Of a stretch of 39,360 nucleotides of DNA, positions 7,070-15,215 are shown one piece after another. The notes under the pieces were generated by a model, which worked only from the letters and a program-made list of their open reading frames with translations, made no database searches and was not told the DNA's origin. Position numbers and translations under genes: made by a program. Source of the DNA: Bacillota bacterium (lineage in GTDB: Bacteria; Bacillota; Clostridia; Christensenellales; SZUA-584); NCBI GenBank assembly GCA_023412005.1, contig JAEYOE010000029.1, positions 1-39,360 of the forward strand, written 5' to 3'. How positions within the stretch are numbered: the stretch's first letter is position 1; each line of letters opens with the position of its first letter.

Positions 7070-7432
7070 TGGTGGAGGCGAGGGGAGTCGAACCCCTGTC
7101 CGAAAGTCCCAAAACCAAATTTTCTCCGGGTGCAGCTCAGGGTTTAAAATTTCCCGCACTCGCAAGCCCCCCTGTGCAGGGCAAGCGCGCGGTAGCTTCA
7201 TAATCCTCTCCCAGGCTCAAAGCTTTGCATGGGCGGTTCCCCTAGTTAATGATACCCTGGCCCCGGCGATTAGGGTGCCACCGGCAGGGCATTACACTGC
7301 CTTAGGCAGCGTAAGCTAGTTCAGTTTTATCTGCAACTAAAATTTAGGTCCGGCTTTTTAACGCAGCACTCCGGGACTGCGACCCGCTTATCCGATTCCA
7401 GCAAACCCCCGTCGAAAGCCAAATACGCCCCC
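7070..7432 (-). ncRNA. ssrA: Transfer-messenger RNA (tmRNA)
   Basis: A 363-nt one-piece tmRNA. The 5' end GGGGGCG pairs with CGCCTCC near the 3' end to form the seven-pair acceptor stem (one G-U pair), followed by A and an encoded CCA. The conserved 5' block (GGCTTTCGACGGGGGT) and the T-arm (GGGTTCGACTCCC) are both present. With SmpB it rescues stalled ribosomes and adds a degradation tag. smpB lies 39 bp upstream and is transcribed in the same direction. The 3' end is a probable integrase attachment site: the RNA is intact, with the island directly beyond its CCA. Confidence 0.96.
7302..7334 (-). other. tmRNA-encoded proteolysis tag ADKTELAYAA
   Basis: Inside the tmRNA, the codons GCA GAT AAA ACT GAA CTA GCT TAC GCT GCC followed by TAA encode ADKTELAYAA. 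The end LAYAA resembles tags of thermophilic Clostridia (for example ADRELAYAA) more than the common ALAA ending. The resume codon is taken as GCA by analogy with known tags. Confidence 0.85.
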
Positions 7433-7471
7433 ACGGTGAAGCTCAATACCTGAGCTCAATGACTGCCGAAT

Positions 7472-7930
7472 TTATCTGGCCAGCTTTGTGGCCTGTTCCT
7501 TTTTCCTCTGCGCATCACGCTCAGCAATACTCTGCCGTTTGTCATAAAGCTTCTTGCCGCGCGCCACGCCGATTTCCATTTTGACAAGGCCCTTTTTCAG
7601 GTACACCGAGAGCGGCACCAGCGTCAAACCTTGCTGCGTGACGATGCTGTGCATCTTCACAATTTCGCGTTTGTGCAGCAGCAGCTTACGCTCTCGCATC
7701 GGGTCTTCGTTGAAAACGCTGCCCTTCTCATACGGGCTGATGTGCATCCCCTGAATCAGCGCCTGCCCGTCTTTGATGCGCACAAACGCTTCCCTGATGT
7801 TTGCCTTGCCGCCGCGTATGGATTTAACTTCGCTGCCGACAAGCGCAATCCCTGCCTCGTACGTTTCTTCTATAAAATATTCATGATACGCTTTTTTATT
7901 CTTTATTAATATCTTGACCCCGTCGCTCAC
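7472..7930 (-). CDS. smpB: SsrA-binding protein SmpB
   Basis: SmpB binds tmRNA and places it in the ribosomal A site during trans-translation. The 152-residue product shows the OB-fold core (KKAYHEYFIEETYEAGIALVG, EVKSIR.GKANIREAFV) and the basic C-terminal tail (GKKLYDKRQ, RDAQRKKEQ) that enters the mRNA channel. I chose the GTG at 7928-7930, which has GGAG 9 nt upstream. An in-frame TTG at 7943-7945 would add five residues but has only 3 nt between AGAGG and the codon. The gene is just downstream of rnr and upstream of ssrA, a conserved arrangement. Confidence 0.95.
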   Translation of the reverse strand: MSDGVKILIKNKKAYHEYFIEETYEAGIALVGSEVKSIRGGKANIREAFVRIKDGQALIQGMHISPYEKGSVFNEDPMRERKLLLHKREIVKMHSIVTQQGLTLVPLSVYLKKGLVKMEIGVARGKKLYDKRQSIAERDAQRKKEQATKLAR

Positions 7931-7952
7931 AAAACCACTCTCCAATTGCCTC

Positions 7953-10022
7953 TTAGGGCACAGGCGTGAACTCGATGCGCGGCGGATACACGCTCACGCT
8001 CTCCAGCCTGACGCGCATTTCGTCGCCCATGCTGATCTTGCGCCGCGTCCTCTCGCCGATCACACAGTACAGTTTTTCGTTGTAAACATAGTAATCATCT
8101 TGCAGGGATGATAATGGTATCACACCCTCCACCGTATTGTCAAGCTGCACAAATATGACATTTCTTGACACGCCGCTGATGATTCCGTCGAACTCCCGGC
8201 CCTCTTTGCCGAACATATACTCAGCCTTTTTCATATCGTCTACCGCACGCTCGGCTTCCATGGCCGCGCGCTCGCGCAGGCTCGACTGTCTGGACGCTTC
8301 GTCCACCGCGGCCGCGAGTGCGTCAATCGCCTTGCCATTCAGCCGCCCGTTTAAGTCCCGCTTGATGATGCGGTGCACCATCAAATCGGGGTATCGCCGG
8401 ATCGGCGATGTGAAGTGGCAATAGTACTGAAAGCTGAGCCCGAAATGACCCTTGCATTCGGGGCTGTACTCCGCTTTCTTGAGGCTGCGAAGCATGATTT
8501 GGTTAATGATGTTTTCATGCGGCTTGCCCTTTACGTCTTCGAGTATACCCTGCAGGAGCTTGGGGCGCACATTCTCAATCTTGCCCTTAATTTTGCCAAA
8601 ATTCTCGTAAAACGCCGCGAAGGTACGCATTTTTTCCTCATCGGGCTGCTCATGAACGCGATATACAAAAGGGATATCGCGCCAGAAATACATCTCCGCG
8701 ATTGACCTATTTGCAGCCAGCATAAACTCCTCAATCAGCTTTTCGGCATCGCCGCGCGTGCGCGGCCCCACGTCGATCACGCGTCCTTGCGCATCGTATT
8801 TAAACGCCGTCTCATCCAGCTCAAAATCTATGCTGCCCTTTTCTTCACGACGGGCACGCAGCGATGAGGCCAGCTGCTTCATCTCGAGCAGATCGGCAAG
8901 TATGTCCGCATATTCTTTTTCCAGCGCATCATTGCCGCCGTCAAATATCTTGTTCACATCGCTGTAGGTGAGCCTGTGTTTTGAGCGAATAACCGTTTGA
9001 GCCACACGCGCTTCCAGAATATTGCCATGCGCGTCAATCTTCATGAAGCAGGAAAGCGTCAGCTTATCGGTGCCTTCCGAGAGCGAGCACGCCCCGTTAG
9101 ACAGCGCCTTTGGCAGCATAGGTATCACAGTGTCCGCAAGATACACGCTGGTGCCGCGCTTGAACGCTTCTTTATCAAGCCTGCTGCCCTCCTTTACATA
9201 CTGCGCCACATCCGCAATATGCACACCCAGCTCATATCCGCTGTCGCGTTTCACAATCGAGACCGCATCATCGAGGTCTTTGGCATCCGCGCCGTCGATG
9301 GTGACTATAGTCATGCCGCGAAGATCCTCGCGATTCGTCGCATCGATAATGAAACCGGATGAACGCTGGGCTTCTGCTTCCACATCCGCGGTAAATGCCT
9401 CCGGCAGGTCGTACTGGCGTATCAGACTCTTGAGCTCTACGCTCGCCACGCCCGCGGTTCCAAGTACTTCGATGACGCGCCCTTCGGCGCTGCGTTCACC
9501 GCTACCGCGTTTCTTCAGCTCCACAACCACCTTTTGGCCGCTTGCCGCACCATTCAAATCGTTGCGCGATATGAACACCTCATCGAGCCTTTCGTCATCT
9601 GGCGACACATACCGCCCGGTCAGCGTGCCGACGATGCGTTTGGTTTTCTCCTCGATGATCTGCACCACCTCGCCTTCACGGCTTCGGTCGGTCTCAGCTG
9701 CGGAAAGCAGCCGCACCACCACAAGATCGCCATTCATCGCACCGGCTTTATTATCGGCACCCACAAAAATATCGCCTTGGTCGTTAAGCAAAAACCCAAA
9801 GCCCGACCGTTTCACATCAAGCCGCCCCGTGTAAAAGCCGAAGCGCCCCGGTAAAAACAGCTTGCCTTTGGGCGAGCGAATCACTTTGCCGTGTGCAATC
9901 AGCGTCCCCATCGCCTCTCGGCATTCCGCAGGGCTTGCCTGAACATTTTTCATCAATTCGTCAAGGTCAACCTTCCTGCCCGCTTTATTTAATTCATCAA
10001 GCAATAATTCCGTTAATTCCAA
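7953..10022 (-). CDS. rnr: Ribonuclease R, 3'-5' exoribonuclease
   Basis: RNase R degrades structured RNA processively and clears the faulty mRNAs released by tmRNA. The 689-residue protein starts with a winged-helix domain (about 1-55). Cold-shock-like OB domains follow (about 60-220), with FGFYTGRLDVKRSGFGFL at 61-78. The RNB catalytic domain is at about 230-555, with the metal-binding motif TIDGADAKDLDDAV at 241-254 and CHFTSPIRRYPDLMVHR near its end. A C-terminal S1 domain (about 605-687) completes it. The length is at the short end of the family because the lysine-rich tail of E. coli RNase R is missing. secG lies upstream behind a terminator; smpB follows within about 25 bp, suggesting co-transcription. 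Confidence 0.96.
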   Translation of the reverse strand: MELTELLLDELNKAGRKVDLDELMKNVQASPAECREAMGTLIAHGKVIRSPKGKLFLPGRFGFYTGRLDVKRSGFGFLLNDQGDIFVGADNKAGAMNGDLVVVRLLSAAETDRSREGEVVQIIEEKTKRIVGTLTGRYVSPDDERLDEVFISRNDLNGAASGQKVVVELKKRGSGERSAEGRVIEVLGTAGVASVELKSLIRQYDLPEAFTADVEAEAQRSSGFIIDATNREDLRGMTIVTIDGADAKDLDDAVSIVKRDSGYELGVHIADVAQYVKEGSRLDKEAFKRGTSVYLADTVIPMLPKALSNGACSLSEGTDKLTLSCFMKIDAHGNILEARVAQTVIRSKHRLTYSDVNKIFDGGNDALEKEYADILADLLEMKQLASSLRARREEKGSIDFELDETAFKYDAQGRVIDVGPRTRGDAEKLIEEFMLAANRSIAEMYFWRDIPFVYRVHEQPDEEKMRTFAAFYENFGKIKGKIENVRPKLLQGILEDVKGKPHENIINQIMLRSLKKAEYSPECKGHFGLSFQYYCHFTSPIRRYPDLMVHRIIKRDLNGRLNGKAIDALAAAVDEASRQSSLRERAAMEAERAVDDMKKAEYMFGKEGREFDGIISGVSRNVIFVQLDNTVEGVIPLSSLQDDYYVYNEKLYCVIGERTRRKISMGDEMRVRLESVSVYPPRIEFTPVP

Positions 10023-10091
10023 ATCAAACTCCTAAATCATTTACTCCTTTATTATCTTGCCCAAAAAGGGCTTCGTTTTTTGAATTCCATT

Positions 10092-10126
10092 AAAAAACGC
10101 CCTCCCGTAAATTTCGGAAAGGCGTT
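10092..10126 (-). terminator. Terminator between secG and rnr
   Basis: On the minus strand AACGCCTTTCCG pairs with CGGGAGGGCGTT (12 bp including two G-U pairs) around a 7-nt loop and is followed by TTTTT. It lies 15 bp after the secG stop codon, so rnr probably has its own promoter in the remaining gap of about 70 bp or depends on read-through. Confidence 0.85.
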
Positions 10127-10141
10127 GCAAAAGCGACCTGT

Positions 10142-10504
10142 TTACTCAGCCGTGGTTGCCGATGGTGCGGGTTCCGTACTATCCGAAACCGTTGCCGTCG
10201 GTGTTGCCGTGGGCGTCGCGTTTGCGGTACCGGTGCCGCTCGGCATCGCGTATACCTGGATCAACACCAGCGCAATAGCCAGCACCATAATGCCTACAGC
10301 CGCCACCTTCGTCAATTTCTTCAGCCTACCTTCATAGCTCTTCGCCTTGCCTTTTCCAAGAAACGTCTCGGCACCACCTGCGATATCGCCCGACAACCCG
10401 GCACTCTTACCGGACTGCAGCAGCACCACAGCGATCATGAACAAAGAGAACAAACAAAGGATTATCTCGATGACAAGCACTAAGACACTCACAAAACCGT
10501 CCAT
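10142..10504 (-). CDS. secG: Preprotein translocase subunit SecG
   Basis: SecG is the small accessory subunit of the SecYEG channel. The 120-residue protein has two membrane helices (about 6-30 and 66-88), with the conserved cytoplasmic loop LLQSGKSAGLSGDIAGGAET and FLGKGKAK between them. The C-terminal 30 residues are a Thr/Pro/Ala-rich tail (ATPTATPTATVSDSTEPAPS), which is not usual for SecG and should lie on the outer face of the membrane. AGGAGGTAGCA precedes the ATG. The secG-rnr-smpB-ssrA order is widely conserved in Firmicutes. Confidence 0.95.
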   Translation of the reverse strand: MDGFVSVLVLVIEIILCLFSLFMIAVVLLQSGKSAGLSGDIAGGAETFLGKGKAKSYEGRLKKLTKVAAVGIMVLAIALVLIQVYAMPSGTGTANATPTATPTATVSDSTEPAPSATTAE

Positions 10505-10671
10505 TGCTACCTCCTAAAAATCTACAGCACGAGTATTCTAACACGCAAGACTTTAAAAAGCAAGCAAAAAATGCGCCCTAAACGGCATTTTCATGGACGA
10601 AGAAGACTGCCATTTTTCGGCCGGAAATCGTCTGAATTCACCTTCTATTGCATGACGCTTAACGAAGAATT

Positions 10672-11150
10672 TTACCCAAGGTGATTCTCAATGAAGATAA
10701 ACCAAGCAGGGACGGTTTGCATTGGGTTCTCGTTACCTTTTTCTTGGACGCTTTTAAGAACCATTTTATCAGCGGATTCGTATCGCGGCGCAGATCGCTT
10801 ATCTATACTCAGAATTTGATCAAGTAAGGAATATAGGTCAATTGTTTCATGACAGGTACGCCTGCGATTTGCTCTTCTCTTTCTGTCAATTCGCCTTCTT
10901 CGATAACCCCAATCGTCTTATCCGCTTACAAATCACCTTTCATCGCATTAATAGCTTTGCTTGCGAATGAGTTCGGGGAAAGCCTTTAATCGTTTCACGT
11001 TAGAACTCAATACACTAATCTTTGCAATAACCGCTGCAGCTTTTTAAAACTTTTTACTTATAATTCACTGATTAACCAACTCTTTGCGTTCCACAGAACA
11101 CCATCCGCATAAATAATCACAAGTCTGCTCTGTTTTTCATTGTTTTGCAT
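10672..11150 (-). pseudogene. Decayed unknown gene between secG and the CNNM-type gene
   Basis: The gap is not empty. On the minus strand an ATG at 11148-11150 opens a 30-codon peptide (MQNNEKQSRLVIIYADGVLW and on) that ends in TAA. Coding-like pieces follow in shifting frames: 10929-10967 (FASKAINAMKGDL, then a stop at 10926), 10808-10925 (with IGVIEEGELTEREEQIAGV) and 10672-10797 (with SVQEKGNENPMQTVPAWFIF). Stops and at least one frameshift separate them. The amino-acid composition looks like real protein and the order looks collinear, so I read this as one gene of about 150-160 codons that has broken down. I do not recognise the family. Confidence 0.5.
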
Positions 11151-11246
11151 GCATCAATACAGTATAATTCTTTTAAAATAAGCAATGGGATCAAAGCAGG
11201 AGCATTGCCCTGCCAAATAGATTGGTCCTTATTTGGAGGTAATTCT

Positions 11247-12590
11247 TTGAACGATGGCAACCCGATATTCGGGCAAATCGTACTTCAGGTTGTTCTCATA
11301 TTCATCAACGCGCTCTTCGCGTGTGCCGAAATCGCCATTATCAGCATCAACGACAACAAGGTGGCCAAAATGGCGGCAGCCGGAGACAAACGCGCCATAC
11401 GGCTCAGCAAGCTGACTGCGCAGCCCGCGCGTTTTCTCGCGACGATTCAAATCGGCATTACGCTCGTTAACCTGCTCGGCAGCGCGTTTGCCGCACAGAA
11501 TTTTTCAGATCTTCTGGCCGATGCGCTCGCAGGTATCGGCATCAATATTCCCGAGGCTGTGCTTGGCACCATCTCCGTTGTGATTATCACGCTGCTGCTC
11601 ACCTATTTCACCGTCACTCTTGGCGAGCTGGTGCCCAAGCGCATCGGCATGAAAAGGGCTGAGAAGCTGGCGCTGTCACTCTCGATGCTCGTTTATATCA
11701 TTTCCAAAATTTTTGCACCCGTTGTCTGGCTGCTCACGGTGTCCGCCAATGGTATCCTGCGTCTCTTTGGCATCAACCCGCACGGCAACGATGAAGAAAT
11801 CACCGAGGAAGAGATTCGTTTGCTGGTGGACGCAGGCAGCGAAAAAGGCGCGATTCAGCCCGAGGAGAAAGATTTTATACAGAATATATTTGAATTCAAC
11901 GATACGAGTGCCGACGAAATCATGACGCACCGCACCGAGGTTTCGCTGCTCTGGCTTGATGAAACAGACGCGCAGTGGGAGCAGACGATCATTCAAAGCC
12001 GTCACTCCATCTACCCGGTTTGTGCCGAAAGCCCCGACAACATTGTGGGTATTCTCTATGCCAAGGATTATTTCCGGCTTAAAGACAAGAGCCGTGATGC
12101 CGTCATGAACACTGCGGTTAAATCGGCTTATTTCGTGCCCGAAACGGTGCGCGCCGATGTATTGTTCCGCAACATGAAAAAAAGCCGCAATCATTTTGCG
12201 GTGGTGCTTGATGAGCACGGCGGCATGAGCGGCATCATCACGATGTTCGATCTTTTGGAACAGCTCGTTGGAGACCTCGGAGACGATATCACTGTTCCCG
12301 TTGAGTCGCCGCTGATCGAGCGAATCGATTCCAGCACGTGGCGCTTAAGCGGCGCGGCTCCGCTCGACAAAGTGTCAAGAGAACTTGGCGTACTGCTGCC
12401 AGAAGACGAGTACGACACGTTTGGCGGCCTCGTTTTTGGTATTCTCGGCACCATCCCTTCCGATGGCTCAACACCCGAGCTGGAGGAATTCGGACTGACC
12501 ATCAAGGTCACGATGATAAAGGATCATCGGCTGGAAAGCGCCGTTGTGTACTTAGCCGGCAAAACTGACACATCTGCAACCCCTGAATAA
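11247..12590 (+). CDS. CNNM/CorC (HlyC)-family transporter-like membrane protein
   Basis: The family is linked to divalent cation (Mg2+/Co2+) efflux or homeostasis; older annotations call it haemolysin. The 447-residue product has a DUF21/CNNM transmembrane domain (about 1-180, with helices starting at IVLQVVLIFINALFACAEIA). Two CBS domains follow (about 200-325, with SEKGAIQPEEKDFIQNIFEF leading in and FAVVLDEHGGMSGIITMFDL near the end). The CorC_HlyC domain is at about 345-435 (WRLSGAAPLDKVSRELG, YDTFGGLVFG). I chose the TTG at 11247 because GGAGGT lies 6 nt upstream. A longer frame from 11145 would add 34 residues with no signal or ribosome binding site. Confidence 0.88.
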   Translation: MNDGNPIFGQIVLQVVLIFINALFACAEIAIISINDNKVAKMAAAGDKRAIRLSKLTAQPARFLATIQIGITLVNLLGSAFAAQNFSDLLADALAGIGINIPEAVLGTISVVIITLLLTYFTVTLGELVPKRIGMKRAEKLALSLSMLVYIISKIFAPVVWLLTVSANGILRLFGINPHGNDEEITEEEIRLLVDAGSEKGAIQPEEKDFIQNIFEFNDTSADEIMTHRTEVSLLWLDETDAQWEQTIIQSRHSIYPVCAESPDNIVGILYAKDYFRLKDKSRDAVMNTAVKSAYFVPETVRADVLFRNMKKSRNHFAVVLDEHGGMSGIITMFDLLEQLVGDLGDDITVPVESPLIERIDSSTWRLSGAAPLDKVSRELGVLLPEDEYDTFGGLVFGILGTIPSDGSTPELEEFGLTIKVTMIKDHRLESAVVYLAGKTDTSATPE

Positions 12591-12717
12591 TTGTATAAGT
12601 CTATTGACTTGAAAGGCTGTTCATGTTAAACTCTGTTATAAAGTTAGTCTATGCTAATTTAAATCCATTGATTATAGTCAACCTCCAGAAAATCGTTTGT
12701 TTGTATCAATTCCAACT

Positions 12718-12742
12718 AAAAACCCCCATCAAGGGGGTTTTT
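12718..12742 (+). terminator. Terminator after the CNNM-type gene
   Basis: AAAAACCCCC, a 5-nt loop (ATCAA) and GGGGGTTTTT form a perfect stem with a T-tract, about 130 bp after the stop codon. The arms are symmetric, so it can also serve the minus-strand gene ending at 12800. Confidence 0.9.
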
Positions 12743-12799
12743 GTTTGCTTTATATTAAACGTGTCAGTGTGCGAATTACGTATCTTATAACCGATTTAT

Positions 12800-13075
12800 T
12801 CAGTATACAATCAACTTTAAAACAAGCAGCAATATAATGCCCGGCAGTCCGAAATACCCCGCAATCAGCGCGCTGAGCGGATTAACAGCAATTATAATGC
12901 CGAAAAGGCCGCCAACCAGATTGATTATCACCAGCAACAACGCCCCAAGGCATCCGCTGATGATGAGCTTCATAATAAATTTAAGCGGTGCGATGAGCAG
13001 CCAGCCTGTAAAATAGAGCAGCGCGAGGCCCAGCCCGAAGAAAAGCACCACAGAGAAATCTATGCCAAGCCCCAT
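12800..13075 (-). CDS. bofA: BofA-family sporulation protein (pro-sigma-K processing inhibitor)
   Basis: BofA in Bacillus holds the SpoIVFB protease inactive in the outer forespore membrane until the sigma-K checkpoint. This 91-residue protein is nearly all membrane, with two or three hydrophobic helices. It has the conserved C-terminal block of the family: LVGGLFGIIIAVNPLSALIA then GYFGLPGIILLLVL, including the NP and G.PG motifs. AGGGGGCGGGGC precedes the ATG. The gene stands alone between two terminators. It is a good indicator that the organism belongs to a spore-forming lineage; I cannot tell whether the sigma-K checkpoint exists here. Confidence 0.88.
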   Translation of the reverse strand: MGLGIDFSVVLFFGLGLALLYFTGWLLIAPLKFIMKLIISGCLGALLLVIINLVGGLFGIIIAVNPLSALIAGYFGLPGIILLLVLKLIVY

Positions 13076-13326
13076 TGCCCCGCCCCCTCAGATCGTATCA
13101 ATTTATACTATGCATCGGGGATGTGCGCTATTACGCAGCCAGCGCAAACAAAAGCATGCGGCTGTCTCCGGCAGGCGGCTGATGAAGCGTTCGCTTTGTC
13201 AGCCTTTTTAAGCACCTCATTCGCTCATAAGTACCTTTTATATAAAGCCTATTCTATCGTGAAAACCCGTTTACTCATCGGCCATAAGCCTTTGGAGTCC
13301 CCGGCATTACCGGTATTCTTGAAACA

Positions 13327-13364
13327 AAAAATCCGGCATCTGCGAACAGCAAACGCCGGATTTT
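13327..13364 (-). terminator. Terminator after the aldolase gene
   Basis: On the minus strand AAAATCCGGC and GCCGGATTTT pair around a loop of about 17 nt and run into a T-tract. It lies 14 bp after the fba stop. The remaining 250 bp between here and bofA show no gene, repeat or RNA that I can support. Confidence 0.85.
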
Positions 13365-13378
13365 GGTTAGTCAATTGT

Positions 13379-14308
13379 TCACGCTTTGCCAGCGCAGCCA
13401 AGCACAACTTCAATCTTGTGTCTGACCATGTCTTTAATCGCGCTGCGTGCCGGTTTCAAATACTGTCTCGGGTCGAAGTGAGACGGATTCTCGGCAAAGT
13501 ATTTTCTGATTGTGCCTGTCATCGCAAGGCGCAGGTCAGAGTCGATGTTGATTTTGCAGACCGCGCTTCTGGCGGCCTGACGCAGCATCTCTTCAGGAAC
13601 ACCCTGGGCGCCCGGCATATCTCCGCCGAACTTGTTGATCATTTCAACGAATTCAGGGATGACCGACGATGCGCCGTGCAGCACGATCGGGAATCCGGGC
13701 AGTCTCTTGGAGACTTCGTCAAGAATGTCAAAACGCAGTTGGGGTTCACCTTTGAATTTGAACGCACCGTGGCTTGTCCCGATGGCGATGGCCAGCGAAT
13801 CAACGCCGGTTTTGCTCACGAACTCTTCCACTTCTTCAGGGCGCGTATAAGACGAATCCTCGGCGGAAACCTTGATATCGTCTTCAACACCTGCGAGACG
13901 GCCGAGCTCAGCTTCCACAACCACGCCGTGATCGTGCGCGTATTCCACAACCTTCTTGGTCACAGCGATGTTTTCTTCAAACGAATGATGCGAACCGTCG
14001 ATCATAACGGAGGTGAAGCCGCCGTCGATGCAGTCTTTGCAGGTTTCAAACGTATCGCCGTGGTCAAGGTGCAGGCAGATCGGCAGGCCGGTGTCTTCGA
14101 GTGCCGCTTCAACAAGCTTTCTTAAATAGATCGGGTTGGCATACTGTCTTGCACCCTTGGAAACCTGCAGAATCAGCGGTGCATTCAGCTCTTTAGCCGC
14201 TTCCGTGATACCCTGAACGATTTCCATGTTATTGACGTTGAACGCGCCAATGGCATAGCCGCCCTCGTAAGCTTTTTTAAACATGTCGGTTGTTGTGACT
14301 AATGGCAT
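13379..14308 (-). CDS. fba: Class II fructose-1,6-bisphosphate aldolase
   Basis: Cleaves fructose-1,6-bisphosphate to dihydroxyacetone phosphate and glyceraldehyde-3-phosphate in glycolysis, using Zn2+. The 309-residue product has the zinc and catalytic residues in LHLDHGD (Asp82, His83), the second metal-binding segment VVVEAELG, AIGTSHGAFK and the phosphate-binding HGASS and NIDSDLR motifs. I placed the start at the ATG at 14306-14308, with GGAGG 9 nt upstream; the longer frame from 14326 would run through this ribosome binding site. The gene is monocistronic, with its own terminator. Confidence 0.95.
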   Translation of the reverse strand: MPLVTTTDMFKKAYEGGYAIGAFNVNNMEIVQGITEAAKELNAPLILQVSKGARQYANPIYLRKLVEAALEDTGLPICLHLDHGDTFETCKDCIDGGFTSVMIDGSHHSFEENIAVTKKVVEYAHDHGVVVEAELGRLAGVEDDIKVSAEDSSYTRPEEVEEFVSKTGVDSLAIAIGTSHGAFKFKGEPQLRFDILDEVSKRLPGFPIVLHGASSVIPEFVEMINKFGGDMPGAQGVPEEMLRQAARSAVCKINIDSDLRLAMTGTIRKYFAENPSHFDPRQYLKPARSAIKDMVRHKIEVVLGCAGKA

Positions 14309-14453
14309 ATGAAATATCCTCCTCAAATAATTGTAAACCGTTAAAATGCCCCTCTAAAAAGGTATTATATATCAATTTGCTGGTGAGTTAAAGAAGAAAT
14401 ATTTCTGACTTTCTTTTTTACAGAAATTCTTAGAAGAAGCTAATATAAACAAA

Positions 14454-15212
14454 CTAAATCCCAGCCTCCCGCATTCTCTTCGTAACTTCTTCTATTCTGC
14501 CTTCGTTATCGCTTCCATCATACTTTGGCAGCTTCAGCTCGTTTATTAATTTACCATCACACATAAAGAGAATACGTTCTGTTCTTGACGCAACCTTAGC
14601 GTCATGAGTCACCAGCATCACCGTTACACCCTCCGCGTTGACTGCTGATAAAATATCCATTATCTCCTGTGCAGTTTTAGAATTGAGTGCGCCGGTGGGC
14701 TCGTCACCGAAAACAATCTCCGGGCTCGACATGAGCGCCCGGCATATTCCCGCACGTTGAAGCTGGCCGCCGGAAACCTGTGTAATAGAGCGTTTTCCCA
14801 GCTCTGCTATGCCCACTTTGTCCATCAGCATTCTCGCCCTCTCGTTTTTCTCCGCCGCATTCTTCCTCTTGCCATGCATTGACGGAAGAAGTATATTGTC
14901 GAGAATATTCAAATTTCTTAGAAATGTCGGCTGCTGAAAAACAAATCCCATTTTTTCTCTGAGTATATCGGCTCGCTCCTTCTCGCTGAGTGCCGATAAA
15001 TCTCTGTCGTGAAATACGACTTTTCCGCCGTCTGTGCCATCCATTCCGCTCAGCACAAACAGCAACGTGGATTTCCCCGAACCCGAAGGCCCCATGATGG
15101 AAATAAATTCACCCTCGTGAATATCTATCGTAACGCTGTCTAATACAATGTGTCTCTCATCCCCCACACCAAAGGATTTCACTATTTTTTCGCCGCTAAT
15201 AATCTTCTTCAT
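14454..15212 (-). CDS. ABC transporter ATP-binding protein (LolD/MacB type)
   Basis: The 252-residue ATPase powers the FtsX-type permease encoded just before it. Walker A is GPSGSGKST at 41-49, the Q-loop is FVFQQPTF at about 91-98, the signature is VSGGQ at 147-151, Walker B is IVFGDEPTG at 167-175 and the switch His is in VTHD. The FRNLNILDNILLP-like stretch is typical of the exporter subfamily that works with MacB/FtsX permeases. The ATG lies 3 bp beyond the permease stop, and its GGAG overlaps that stop. It is the last gene of the tetR - permease - ATPase operon. The substrate is unknown; antimicrobial peptides or lipids are the usual guess for this class. Confidence 0.92.
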   Translation of the reverse strand: MKKIISGEKIVKSFGVGDERHIVLDSVTIDIHEGEFISIMGPSGSGKSTLLFVLSGMDGTDGGKVVFHDRDLSALSEKERADILREKMGFVFQQPTFLRNLNILDNILLPSMHGKRKNAAEKNERARMLMDKVGIAELGKRSITQVSGGQLQRAGICRALMSSPEIVFGDEPTGALNSKTAQEIMDILSAVNAEGVTVMLVTHDAKVASRTERILFMCDGKLINELKLPKYDGSDNEGRIEEVTKRMREAGI

Positions 15213-15215
15213 ATT

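Noticed and set aside
7060..7100. A separate tRNA gene at the tRNA-like end of ssrA
   Set aside because: The T-arm and acceptor belong to the tmRNA; there is no anticodon arm.
9022..9834. Plus-strand frame of 270 codons inside rnr
   Set aside because: Opposite to a full-length RNase R with all motifs; product is Ser/Thr/Pro-rich and typical of an antisense shadow.
11145..11246. Longer N-terminus for the CNNM-type protein starting at 11145
   Set aside because: No ribosome binding site and no conserved residues; GGAGGT sits just before the internal TTG at 11247.
13121..14125. Plus-strand frame of 334 codons opposite the aldolase
   Set aside because: The aldolase has all catalytic motifs, a ribosome binding site and a terminator; the opposite frame is Phe/Arg/Val/His-rich and has no start signal.
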